Of a stretch of 64,000 nt of DNA, positions 22,780-33,889 are shown piece by piece. The first letter of the stretch is position 1, and every line of letters starts with the position of its first letter. The DNA comes from Chaunax sp. Z400. Taxonomy: Eukaryota; Chordata; Actinopteri; Lophiiformes; Chaunacidae. The notes under the pieces are model-generated. The model searched no databases. It was not told the origin of the DNA and saw only the letters and a list, made by a program, of their open reading frames with translations. Where the stretch lies: the NCBI GenBank assembly GCA_037577475.1, contig CM075194.1, positions 20,834,992 through 20,898,991 of the forward strand, written 5' to 3'. The position numbers and the translations under genes were made by a program.

Positions 22780-23285
22780 TGGTCATAAAATAAATACTGT
22801 CACAGAGAGGAATCAACCTGAAAAATGTTGTGTCCATTGCTACTGATGGTGTTTCCTCCAAGAAGACAACTCAGACCTCTCCTCATATCATCAGACTGTT
22901 CTGTTCTCCATTCTGACAGGAGGGTATGAGGAGGTTATCAAAAGAGTGGAAAAAACCTTCTAAGGTATCCTCATCTCATCAGCATCGCCTCCTTGGAGAA
23001 TTCCTAACCTAAGAAGATGATACAAATTCAAACGCCTTACTGCTGCACTGCAACAAAGGCAGGGTGCCAGCACGCTTTTGGGCATTTAGAAACCAAACAG
23101 AAATGTTCTTGGCACAACAGAAGGATCATAAGGCCAGACAGTTTGCTCTTTTTTTTGGAAGATGAGAGAAAAATGGATATGATGGCCTCCAACGATCACA
23201 CCTCAATGACCCCAACTTAAAATTACAACATTTTCAGGGTGGATTAATGAGAGGACTTTAGACATTTTCCAGCACCTTTAAGTGA
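22780..23285 (+). pseudogene. hAT-like transposase fragment 1 (GTF2IRD2/ZBED-like)
   Basis: At 22815 the frame reads NLKNVVSIATDGVSSKK. This fits the 'L..VTTDGA..M.G' catalytic motif of hAT transposases, with Asp at 22845-22847. Further on, RSHLNDPNLKLQ (HLND at 23199-23210) matches the 'HLNDLNLKLQG' region of the GTF2IRD2-like hAT group. Frames shift between these blocks and stops are frequent. The middle shares long stretches with 37830-38275: CATCTCATCAG(c/a)ATCG and GTTCTTGGCACAACAGA followed by GGATCATAAGGCCAG. So two copies of one decayed family lie about 15 kb apart. It is dead; no terminal inverted repeats were recognised. Confidence 0.55.
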
Positions 23286-26200
23286 TTCTTAAGCTCAGAT
23301 CAGCCAAGAAAAGCTCTTTATTTATCTGCCCTTTAAGGATATTATCTTTATATGGACTGGATGTAATTTCTGAACAATGCAAATTTAGATGTGAAAGGTT
23401 CATTGCACTTTTTATACATCATATCTTGCAATGTAGGCACTGTAATTTTGCATGTTTGAGTATATATTTTTTATTTTGACAGGTTAAAGCCCATTTTCCC
23501 CACTGAATCTTGGAAGGAGAGACAATGTGAATGAGCATTTTACTGTCTTTACGTTTCGTTCTTACATCCTCCTTTTAGGCTGTGAATGTAAATTTACAGA
23601 TGAATAGTCATTTAATGTTTATTAAGTGTTTTCGTACATAAAAATATGAACTAAACTGATTTCTTCAGTCTGGCAAAAAAGCATGAGCCTGTATTTGTAG
23701 GAAACTAACTCTCCAGACTTCAGCAGGAGAGGAGAGTTGACTCAATGAACCTCTTCCAATTTTAATTGAATGCCCCTGCCATAGACTAAAGGCAGGTCAG
23801 TAAGCAGATTTATGAATCATGCAATTCATTAAAAGCTTTGAAAAGGACAGTGCTGCTCTGGCACAGGGTCATCAAATCAGAGAACATACATAAACATCAA
23901 CAGCTGTATTTCTGTCATTTAGTTTTGACTTGTTGGACGACAGCTGGGTGACATGCACTGATGTGCACTATAAATGGTTGGTCATCAACCAACTGATGGA
24001 TGTTTTATGGTCATGTGTCTGCATGAATGACATCACCAAAATAATTGCTCCTGATTATGAGCCAGTCCCCCATATTTTCTTATCTAAGGTGCACATGTGT
24101 GTTGATGAAATGTGTTGCTGCTTTTCAACAGTGCATCTGCGTTTCAGTAATGAGGTTTATCCCTCCTACACCACGGCTCTTTGTAAACCCAGTATTTTCT
24201 GTTTGCTCCAGTGCCACATTTCACATACAAGTACAGTATTTTCCATTTACGGGTAGAGCCACCGCACAATGCTCTGTCAGCATTCAGATCTGACGAGGTA
24301 ATTGCCAAACGCAAGAAGCAATTGAAAGTTGCCAAAATGATTCTGCAAACATTCTATTATACTTCCCTGCAATTCAGGAGTGTTGTTGAAAATCTGCTTA
24401 TGTGCACAAATGTGTACGTGATAATCTGACAGCAGCAGGGAAAGTTGCTTTCATAGGCAGCATAAAAAAGAGGAAAAATTATAGAAACTTTTCTTTTACG
24501 TAATCTCCCCAAGCCTCGTCTTAGAGGTGCAGCTGACTTTGTTGGTCTGTCTCGACATTCTTCCTCTGTGATCCACTATAAGACGTAATGATGAAGCAAT
24601 AATATTTATTTTCAATGTGCTTATACTGAAAACAGCATCCGAGGTTGAAACCAAACCAGACTGACTGAGAGCTAATAGGGAAATCAACATGTGGATTTCT
24701 TTTTCTTTTTTTTTTCTTTTTTTTTGCTGTAAACTTCATGAACTACAAAACTAAAGGGTGGAAAATGTTCACAGGTAAGAGCAGCAAAGTGATCTGGTCA
24801 GATTCATGTATTTTAATATGGTGATTTATAGAATTTCACACAATTTGTAGGGGGAAAAAAACACCCATTTAGAATGAAAAAGCTCACACTGTTATTGTGT
24901 GTTTATGGGTGTTACATGAATTTTTAAAAACACGTTGGCTCTGTGATCTACTGATGACTTTGAAGTGTATGTTTTATTTAGTGATTTAAGCTTGTTTTAT
25001 AATATATTTGCACTATAAGGCTAAGACATGTAGCATATGCACTATTTAATGTTGATATGTTTGGATGTCAGACAACAGAAATTTCTACATGTTAATGTTA
25101 TCAATATCTTGAATGAAGGAGCTTCTGTTCTGTTTGCTGTTACTCAGCAGGTCATTTCTGATCACATTTCGGAGGAACCTTTTTTTGCAGGAGGTGCCCT
25201 TTGGACAGGGGATACATGTAAAATCACAAGGAGACTCCAAGGCACTATTAAAATGTCTTTAATGCCTCGAGTCAAATGTATGTTAGTAATGAAATGTTAT
25301 TTAATATCTAATAAGACCATGTCGTGACAATAAACGTGTTTCGATAGTTTAAAAGGGAGCATCCCGGAGTTTCCTCATGATTAATATTTAATTTCTGTTT
25401 GAGCTTGACTTTAACATCTGTTACTATGATGACTCCTTTCCTCAGCCCACTAGGCTTTTATTTTGATCTTTTTAATCATGGTGATTGAATTGACTGACCT
25501 TGTTGTGAAGGTATTTTCCACTTCCTCCTTTCACTGGAGCTCAGTGAGGTGACTCCAGGTAAACACTACCATCCTGCACTGATTTATTTCATTAAATCAT
25601 GTGGCACTCACAGAGGACAACATTCAGAGAGATTGATAGGAGATACAGATAATCAGTCGATGCACCTCTCTTAGACTTTCACAATAATCAAACCCCATGA
25701 AATAGGGCTACTTAAGGGACCTTTCTTCAGTCGGCCATTTGCATGCCACGTTTCAATCTCTTGCTCCAAAGCAAATGAACTAATTTCCCCAGGGGAATCC
25801 AGTGCTCATTGACTGGTAAATAAATGAACTATCATGAGAAGACGGATGTCTCTCTGTCTCCCCAAGGTGGCATATTGACTGACTGACTGATTTAGGGGCC
25901 GACTGTCATCTGGTCACTTAATTCATCATTTTATGTCAATGACTCTGACTTCATTACTTAAATAATTGCTCGTATGGATGGAAGAGTGAGAGATTTATCA
26001 TCGGCATAAAAAATAAAACTGATGATGCAAGTTCACTCTCAGAAAATCTACCTGATGTTATCCTTGACCTGACAAAGGTGTAGAAGAACAGGCCTAAGGG
26101 GTAGATACATATACACTAATGTAGTATGTATTGTTGTATTACAGGATTAAAGCCTGTTGAATAAGGTGCAATTTGATATGGTGCAATTATGGCTTCACAA

Positions 26201-26499
26201 TTTCCCTTTTTTTAATCCAGTTTAGGAATGTTTTGGTTTTATATGAAATGTCGTATGAACTATTGAATAGATTTCCATGGAATTTGCTCAGCGTACATAT
26301 TTTCCTCATGAAAACTTGAAATAAATGGTCATTTATTGTCTCTTCATCCAGTTCTATTAAAATCCCAATTTTGAATCACTCAGATACTTTGCTTAATCAC
26401 CAAATACCTTCCAAACTACTGCTGTTCCTGTCGGTTCCCTAAATCTAAGTCAAAATTCTCCCATTGGAGACAATAAAGTAAGAATAATCTTAATCAGCT
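23286..26499. other. No gene; unique sequence with candidate conserved elements
   Basis: Long stretch without supported genes. T-rich runs occur near 24700-24725. At 26225-26345 a repeat-like phrase (GAACTATTGAATAGATTTCC) resembles another fish repeat. The part 25690-25870 is repeat-free and contains CCATTTGCATGCC, which includes an octamer-like ATTTGCAT. Frames of 63-108 aa at 23930-24335 and 25037-25327 have no recognisable domain. Confidence 0.35.
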
Positions 26500-26910
26500 G
26501 ACCTCTCTGGTGTGTGGTGGGCTCTGTGTCGGGGGTCTGGGCGGGTTTTTGGGGACATGGGCCTCGCTCGCGCTTGGGGGAGGTCGGCTTCTGGTTGGGC
26601 CTGAGGCCTGTTGTCCCCTGTCCCCCTGTAGGTCGGGCCCTGGTGGTGGGAGCTCTCTCTCTGGGCCCCTATGGGGGCCTCGGCGTTTTGGGGGTGGCTG
26701 GCCTCTGGTTGGGCCGGGGTCTGCCATCTCCTGTATGGGGTGCTCCCTTTGTGGCCCCTGGCTGGCTGTCCCTTGGGGTGGGCGTGTGGTTTGCCTGGGG
26801 GCACATGGACTCGAGCTCTTTCTTCATGCTCTGTGGGGCCGTGGGGCACCGTGGTGGTTTGCGTCCTCATCTGCCTACTGCTGGGGGTCGGCGTAGTGTT
26901 GTAGCGACCC
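26500..26910 (+). repeat. G/T-rich, A-poor block with diverged internal repeat of about 112 bp
   Basis: GC content rises sharply against an AT-rich background. The phrase GGC(t/c)TCTGGTTGGGCC occurs at about 26587 and again at about 26699, and CTGGGCCCCTATGGGGGCC has an echo in TTTGTGGCCCCTGGCTGG. The plus strand is nearly free of A, so stop codons are rare on both strands. This explains the overlapping 162, 128 and 77 aa (+) and 141 and 77 aa (-) frames. The following CT/CA tract and T-rich segment to about 27235 may be part of the same mobile element. I do not recognise a conserved protein. Confidence 0.5.
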
Positions 26911-26935
26911 CCCACTTAAAACCACATCCAGTGAC

Positions 26936-26937
26936 AA

Positions 26938-26976
<39 letters not shown>

Positions 26977-26998
26977 GACACACACACACACACACACA
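26936..26998. repeat. (CT)n(CA)n compound microsatellite
   Basis: CT repeats followed by CA repeats with one GACA interruption. Confidence 0.97.
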
Positions 26999-27235
26999 TT
27001 AAGGTGAACAAGGTTACACAGTTATGGTTATAATGTTGATGCTACTGTATATATATCACTGCTGTTATTGTCATTGTTGTTTTTGTTGTTGTTGTTCATT
27101 TTGCTGTTATTGTGGTTGTCTCTGTTGTCTCCCCAACCTCTTGCTGTTTCTGTTTCTCCCTTCCTTTCCACTGTCTCCCCCCCTTTCCGGTCCGGTCGCC
27201 TCGTCTAATTAAATAAATAAATGCAGATCATGCAA
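26999..27235 (+). repeat. T-rich, GTT-rich tail of the 26.5 kb element (probable)
   Basis: It begins TTAAGGTGAACAAGGTTACA, then has GTTGTT runs and a pyrimidine-rich part, and ends CCGGTCCGGTCGCCTCG followed by TAATTAAATAAATAAATG. The AATAAA-type end suggests a retroposon 3' terminus. This is an inference. Confidence 0.35.
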
Positions 27236-27519
27236 CAGGAGGAGTCTGATAGATCCTCCTTTGCAGAGCAAAATCTGTCTGTCACTGTAAGGCACCCGGA
27301 TCCTCATATTGCATGCCGAGGTTGCCAGACTGGACAGGTAAAAAAAAAGAAAAAATAATTAGCTGCTTAAGCTAGCATCACTTGCTTTTGTTTTGACTGC
27401 ACCTGGAGCTACTGTCAGCACATGTCTTATATACATTCTTATCATATACGAGTAGTAAGGTTTCTATTAGTAATTGCATTTTACCATTTTTTTTCACCAT
27501 TTTCGCCTTCATTTTATTC

Positions 27520-27655
27520 GACAGGTTGGAGACATGGCAGGAAATATGGGAGAAAGAGTGAGGAGGAAGACATGTGGCAAAGGGCCACGACCGGGAATAG
27601 AGCCCACGGCTGCCGCTGGAGGACTGTTGCTCACTGCTCTATCTGCGCCCCATGT
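27520..27655 (-). mobile_element. tRNA-derived SINE-like element, degraded
   Basis: On the plus strand: GACATGTGGCAAAGGGCC, ACGACCGGGAATAGAGCCC, GGCTGCCGCTGGAGGAC and CTGCTCTATCTGCGCCCC. On the minus strand this follows a common fish tRNA-like element: 'gcgc..agatagagcag' near the 5' end and, at the B-box position, GGGCTCTATTCCCGG, a decayed form of GGTTCGATTCC. No tRNA cloverleaf can be drawn, so it is not a tRNA gene. Confidence 0.55.
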
Positions 27656-30019
27656 ATTTTATGATTTTGGAGAACAAAAGAGTAGTGTCATACTTCAGAC
27701 GGTTGTGTACAGGAATACCTGTCATTTCCCTCAGTCTTGATCCTCATAGCATCATTCAAAGAGGTATCCTGAGAATGCTAGGAGTAGATTGGGGACTGCA
27801 GTAAAGTCTGTTGCTTTTATCACCACCATCCTCGAAAAGCAGAGGCATTTTTTCCCCACAGCAATGAATGAATCTAACAGATTTATTTAAATAAAGGCCC
27901 TAAATTTAAAACATTACCATCAACTGATGTAAATGATTCGCAAACGTAGGCATAAAAAGGTCTTACAGCTAATAGGTGAGATTAAATACAACATTTTTAC
28001 TTCACATACATGTATACACACTTTGGCAACTGTTTGATCCGGATAATGGCATCTTCCTGTTATCACTTATTCTATTGAAAGGATTGTTATAAGAAATGTC
28101 AACTGCCAAAAAGGGGAGTAGAAGGCAACACACACACCACTCCCTCTATCTCTTTTGTGGCGCAGGGAATCATTGTCCTTTGAAGATTCAGTTCCAAAAA
28201 AAAACAAAAAAAAACCTCTATTCCAGCACACACTTATCACCTCTGCATTGTTTTGTTGATGTTTATTCCTGCTACTGCCTTAATGAGTCTTTGTTATTAT
28301 CCTGCCAATAACTTGGACCCGACTGTAACCTGTTACATGACTGCGACCTGAGACTATCTAATAAACCCATATAAAATATTTTTGCACCTATAGTCATTTA
28401 GACCATGATATATGTAGAAATGGGGCCCTGGTTTAAAATTACCAAAATTACCCTTTTACAAGCCTTATCATATATTTCAAAAAATTATTTTTTTCTGGTG
28501 TTAAGATATCCGCCATGTCATAAAATGCTGCAGGAAAGCCTGGATTAAAACATTTCTTTGGTATTAAATTCTCGCTTGTTAGGATCAAGTGCTTGCAGCC
28601 TGTTTGATGCTCGATTAAGATCAAACCATAAACAAAGGAAGCACGTTTGTATCTCCATAATGAGACATATGCTGCTGGTCAGTGGGTGTGATGAGGACTA
28701 GCTAACAAACACATTAATTAGGAGCTGTAATCTTAGACAACTGCGGTTCCTTATGATTACCCATATCTGTTATGTTGCCATCATTCATTACCATGTGATG
28801 ATATGTTTGCTATGAACATCATCAATCACTTCTAGCTCATTTTATACACTTGATGAAAGGTCATCTGACTAATTATGGGGGAAACAAGATTAGCCATGAT
28901 GATAAAGGAAGTGCCTCGTTTTTCTTCTTTTTTTTTTAATTCTATAACCATGTTGTGTTTATGGTGTTGTCTTCAATTAGAAGTCCCCCATAGGGATCAG
29001 TGTGTCAGCAGGTCACAGACACTGATACCCTGACAGTCACACTGACTCTGCTCTGAAGACGATGGATCAATAGAAAAGGCATGAACAGACTGAACTCTAT
29101 CCACTTCACCTTTGATGGATTGCAACCGAGTAACGGAGGATCGGGGACATGCATCTTCACCGTAACGCTGTCATGTTGCCGTTAAGACATGGAACATGGA
29201 GGACAAAAGCTCTCCAGTGGTGAAACTGGAAGATCCTTCCACATTTTATAATCACAATCTGTGGGAACTGATTTGCAGATTATGGGATGTGCAGCTCTCT
29301 GCCGACGCAACTGATAAAAAAGAGGAGCACCTCGTATGTTATCCTTAAAGGAAGCTGTTTCTAGTATTTCCACATTCTGTTTTACATTTACAGTGATCCT
29401 ATATGTTTCTCATCATTTTCTTTTGATTATTAAGTTCTAATTATAACACAACCCAATGGCAGATGGACATAGACTAAAGGTCATTTTTACATGCTATAAA
29501 AATAAAACTATAAAGGTATTTTTTTAATTCAATTTATTTATATAATTTTCTAAATTGAATTAAAAGGTCACAATGCAGTCATTTTGTTATACCAAAACTC
29601 AAAACTTCAAGGGTGGAAAAGCCTCACTGCACGTATTTAAAATGAACTCAGGGGGGAAGTGGGTTGAATGAAAAGCCAGATTGCGAAAATAATTTCATTC
29701 CAATTTCCTGAACAGCGTGTCTGAAAATGGAGTTGTTTCTTCTATCTATAAAAAAAATTGACTAATATTTCCTATCGGGTGATGTGTGTGACACAAACCA
29801 GCGACTAAATGGAGCCTGTCCTGTTCTAAGGTCACTGAAAATCTTTGAATCTCAAATTTTAAGCCAACATGGACGATCACAAACAACCAAGTTGTGTCCA
29901 TATGCTGAGAAAGATCAGTGAAGGCTCCAGAACTATGAAATGAAAGATCAAGACTTAAACATAAAAAAGAAAACCTCAGATATATGTAGCTTTATCTTCA
30001 AAAAAGCATTGTGTCTGCA
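27656..30019. other. No gene; 28.56-28.96 kb is a candidate enhancer
   Basis: Unique sequence. Around 28560-28960 there are no simple repeats, and a cluster of transcription-factor-like words appears: TCAAGTGCTT, AAACAAAGG, CATTAATTAGG, GTAATCTTAG. T-runs lie near 28925-28940. Frames at 28096-28311 and 29182-29373 lack motifs. Confidence 0.35.
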
Positions 30020-30368
30020 TCATTGTGTCATCAATGCCCAGGATGCACTGAATTTCCTGCAACGCACAAATCAATGGCCGCCACACTCAAAGAGCTGATC
30101 TATTTTAGCAGCTGTAACTATTTTATTGTGGCTGCTATATTGAAGGAGGGACAGACATTCCCGTCTTTAACAGCTGATGAGAGGATCACGAGAGGTGGAT
30201 GAGAGGTGTGTGCCACGTAAGTTTTGCACAGCGTCACTATGACGACCAGCTACATGGAGGTGGTACTATTGTCTAATAGAAGACGACCTCCGGAAAAGTA
30301 CATCATACCAAAGCTGAGTCTAGCTGAGTCGAGTAGAGCTGCTACCACACAGTGGAAATGCGGCTTCA
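30020..30368 (+). mobile_element. GTACC/CTCGAC-type MITE, right part
   Basis: It shares GCACAAATCAATGGCCGCCA with 9.01 kb and continues TATTTTAGCAGCTGTAACTA, a diverged equivalent of the 9.05 kb text. It ends with the inverted terminus: AAAAGTACATCATACC, GTCTAGCTGAGTCGAGTAG, ACAGTGGAAATGCGG. It complements the left-ended copy at 8826-9155. Confidence 0.6.
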
Positions 30369-31636
30369 GAAACCCTCCAAAGCATCCCAAAATAAATGTT
30401 AAGGGACCTAAGATGATGACAGTTGTTGAAATGAGAAAAAAACCCTGCTTTGTTCCACAAGGTTATGTATTATTTTATCTCATCTTTGCTTTCTTGTGAA
30501 AAAGTTTTAATAGTTTTAGGCATGTTTGACTCTCAAAAACACTCAGACAAACTTCAGTCTGCATTTTATGTCTGGATCAATGTGTCTTTAATAGTTTTTT
30601 TTGGAGAAAAAGGAGCTCTAAGGATTTTAAGATGCCTGTGATTTTGGGCTTTATTTAGGATTTCTTGACAATAAGAAAAATAAAAACATACCAGCTTCAT
30701 CACTTAACTTTAAAGGTTGTGACGGTGTAGGCGGCTTTGAAAATAATTTGACTTGAGGTGAACACAAACACCAAGTTTGAAGGTCAAACAGTGCTTTTAA
30801 TAGTGCATCAATGTGCCTCCGTCTCTGTGAACTGCCTCTCTCTCCTCCACCTTTCCTGCATTTCTGTTCCATTCATCCTCCAGGAAGCAATAATCACTGT
30901 CTCAGCTGCCCACGTAATGCCACTGCATTTCTCCACCCTTTCTTTTATTTTTCTTCCCTTTGTCGTCATGACTTTGTTATTTCTGCTGCTGGGTGCACAT
31001 AAGGCTGTTGACTGTGTCCTTTTTACTGTCTGGCTTTGACGTAACCTGTTCTTGTGTCCTTCAATAGCTCCCTTCACAACAAATGTCTGTTTATTTTGTT
31101 CCATCATCTTTCTACTGTATGCACATTGGAGTTTGGCAGTTTCATAATGAAATGTGCTTTAAGTGAATGAAACAGCCCTTGTATACGGTTCCATTCACAC
31201 AGGGATACTAACAGCTTACTTAGATCACTTATGGTGTAATTTAACTGCAGCCAAAAGCCTTGTTTGGAATCGTTGTTATAATGACTCCTCAACAGCTCAA
31301 AGTCTGCGTACAAGAGTTGCAACAACCACAACTATGTGTCAGAATGAAATAAAAGGCTGTTTTAATAATAATAGGCTTTTTGCCAGTCTCATAAAGCATC
31401 TTGAAATGAGCACAGAGTTTGCTGATGATACACATTATGTGAACATTGCAGGGCTGTTGTTCTCTCGTAAGCTGTGGTTTTAGGTTTAGGTCGGGTGTGA
31501 ATTATTTGTGTTGTCTCAGCCAACGTCACACCATCACTTACGACTTATTGCTGTGTCTTCAGAAGATGTAGTTTAGTCTGGATCTGGTTTACTGTGTGCT
31601 GTAGAAATCAGCAACTCCTGCAGAGGTTACTATTAC
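30369..31636. other. No gene seen
   Basis: Unique sequence. Overlapping frames of 63-106 aa on both strands (30651-31483) show no domain. Confidence 0.45.
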
Positions 31637-32950
31637 GGAGGTTAACTTAAACCTGCTGCCGACATAGTTAAACTGAGGTTAACTCAAACCTGCAGCAGAC
31701 ATAATTAAACTGAGGTTAACTCAAACCTGCAGCAGACATAGTTAAATATCTCAGACCTGCTGCAGACATAGTTAACCTGAGGTTAACTCAAACCTGCAGC
31801 AGAAATAGTTAAACTGAGGTTAACTAAAACCTGCAGCAGACATAGTTAAATATCTCAGACCTGCTGCTGACATAGTTAACCTGAGGTTAATTAAAACCTG
31901 CAGCAGACATAGTTAAATATCTCAGACCTGCTGCTGACATAGTTAACCTGAGGTTAATTAAAACCTGCAGCAGACATACTTAAATAGCTCAGACCTGCTG
32001 CTGACATAGTTAACCTGAGGTTAATTAAAACCTGCAGCAGACATAGTTAAATATCTCAGACCTGCTGCTGACATAGTTAACCTGAGGTTAATAAAAACCT
32101 GCAGCAGACATAGTTAAATATCTCAGACCTGCTGCTGACATAGTTAAACTGAGGTTAATTAAAACCTGCAGCAGACATAGTTAAATATCTCAGACCTGCT
32201 GCTGACATAGTTAAACTGAGGTTAATTAAAACCTGCAGCAGACATAGTTAAATATTTCAGACCTGCTGCAGACATAGTTAAACTGAGGTTAACTCAAACC
32301 TGCAGCAGAAATAGTTAAACTGAGGTTAACTCAAACCTGCAGCAGAAATAGTTAAACTGAGGTTAACTAAAACCTGCAGCAGACATAGTTAAATATCTCA
32401 GACCTGCTGCTGACATAGTTAACCTGAGGTTAATTAAAACCTGCAGCAGACATAGTTAAATATCTCAGACCTGCTGCTGACATAGTTAACCTGAGGTTAA
32501 TTAAAACTTGCAGCAGACATAGTTAAATATCTCAGACCTGCTGCAGACATAGTTAAACTGAGGTTAACTCAAACCTGCAGCAGACATAGTTAAATATATC
32601 AGACCTGCTGCAGACATAGTTAACCTGAGGTTAACTCAAACCTGCAGCAGACATAGTTAAATATATCAGACCTGCTGCAGACATAGTTAACCTGAGGTTA
32701 ACTCAAACCTGCAGCAGACATAGTTAAATATATCAGACCTGCTGCTGACATAGTTAACCTGAGGTTAATTAAAACTTGCAGCAGACATAGTTAAATATCT
32801 CAGACCTGCTGCAGACATAGTTAAACTGAGGTTAACTCAAACCTGCAGCAGACATAGTTAAATATATCAGACCTGCTGCAGACATAGTTAAACTGAGGTT
32901 AACTCAAACCTGCAGCAGACATAGTTAAACTGAGGTTAACTTGAGGTTAA
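31637..32950. repeat. Minisatellite with alternating 37- and 30-bp units (67-bp higher-order repeat)
   Basis: Unit A (37 bp) runs GTTAAACTGAGGTTAACTCA then AACCTGCAGCAGACATA. Unit B (30 bp) runs GTTAAATATCTCAG then ACCTGCTGCTGACATA. A and B alternate through most of the 1.3 kb, with A-A runs at both ends and near 32280-32360. Variants recur in blocks: TTAATTAAAACC versus TTAACTCAAACC, GCTGCAG versus GCTGCTG, CAGAAATAG versus CAGACATAG. CAGCAG in A and CTGCTG in B are complementary, so each A-B pair could fold as a hairpin on one strand. There is no open frame of note. Confidence 0.97.
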
Positions 32951-33778
32951 TGTTAGACCAAATTAAAAGACTAGCATTTAAGGATTTATTTCATCATATG
33001 CATGCATTCATGAGACACAGAGATGGAGGTGCCCAGAACCATTCAAATCACTTTATACCCCTTGTATGTGACATAGTTGTATCCATATGGGATATTATTT
33101 GTTGTATGAGGGCTCCAGGCTAGTCATTTGAGTTGTGCAGATGATGGTGTGAGGTATAACTAATGGGATCCCCTGTGAGTAAAAATCTCCAAACAACTTT
33201 GTCATTTTTGCATCACATTGTGTAATATTGCTCTACATTATGCTATCACATGAACCAATCTTTGATCTTAAATCATTAATTTTGCATTCTAGAGATACAT
33301 ATATTTTATGGTTTTGACTGTTGGATCATGATATATACTCTCTCTCTCTCTCTCTCTACGAAATTAGATCCAGTTTAGCACAAAGTTGTTTGCTAAAAGC
33401 ATGCAGTTCAAGTTTAGCTGAATTCATTTTAAACTGCAGATGTGTTAGTGACAGAGTGATAGAGAAACCGCTCCAGGGCTTCTCCACTGGTAACCACACC
33501 ATGAACAGTTTGACACAGACAGATAAAACAACTTACAAGCAGCTGTGTTAAGATGTATGCACTCTAGCTGTGATCAATAAGAAGATATGCAGCTTTCGCT
33601 CAACACTTTTCAACATATTTTTGTTTGTTTTGTCAAAAGTTGAATGTTTTCTTTTGGAGTATTTAAACTGATTAAAATAATGAGACACTTTAGCCCACTG
33701 AATGTTGCTTTAAGTGGACTTAAAAAGAGGATCTAAAGACAAATCAATGACACAGTGGGCAAGAGAGGGACAGTAGTC
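32951..33778. other. No gene seen
   Basis: Unique sequence apart from the CT microsatellite at 33338-33358. Confidence 0.45.
33338..33358. repeat. (CT)n microsatellite
   Basis: About ten CT copies following ATATATA. Confidence 0.95.
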
Positions 33779-33889
33779 ATGTCTCCTGCAGTCTTCGTCG
33801 ATAAAAACAACGGCAAAGCACAGAAAGGGAAGGAGAAGGGGAAGCAGCGACTTCCGCAGCCCCAAGAACAGCTACAGCACAGCTGCTAG
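33779..33889 (+). CDS. Small lysine-rich open frame, doubtful
   Basis: A 36-codon frame reads MSPAVFVDKNNGKAQKGKEK, then GKQRLPQPQEQLQHSC and TAG. It is richer in Lys and Gln, and higher in GC, than neighbouring text. I know no protein like it. It could be chance, a small exon or part of an unknown repeat. Confidence 0.1.
   Translation: MSPAVFVDKNNGKAQKGKEKGKQRLPQPQEQLQHSC

Noticed and set aside
26490..27002. Overlapping frames of 128-162 residues (+) and 141 residues (-)
   Set aside because: The segment is almost without A on the plus strand, so stops are rare on both strands; no domain is seen.
27520..27655. tRNA gene
   Set aside because: Only a degraded B-box-like word and 5' resemblance remain; no cloverleaf or intact A-box, so it is a SINE relic.
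31637..32950. CRISPR-like or telomere-like array
   Set aside because: There are no unique spacers; both units are repeated, and the setting is vertebrate DNA. It is a minisatellite.
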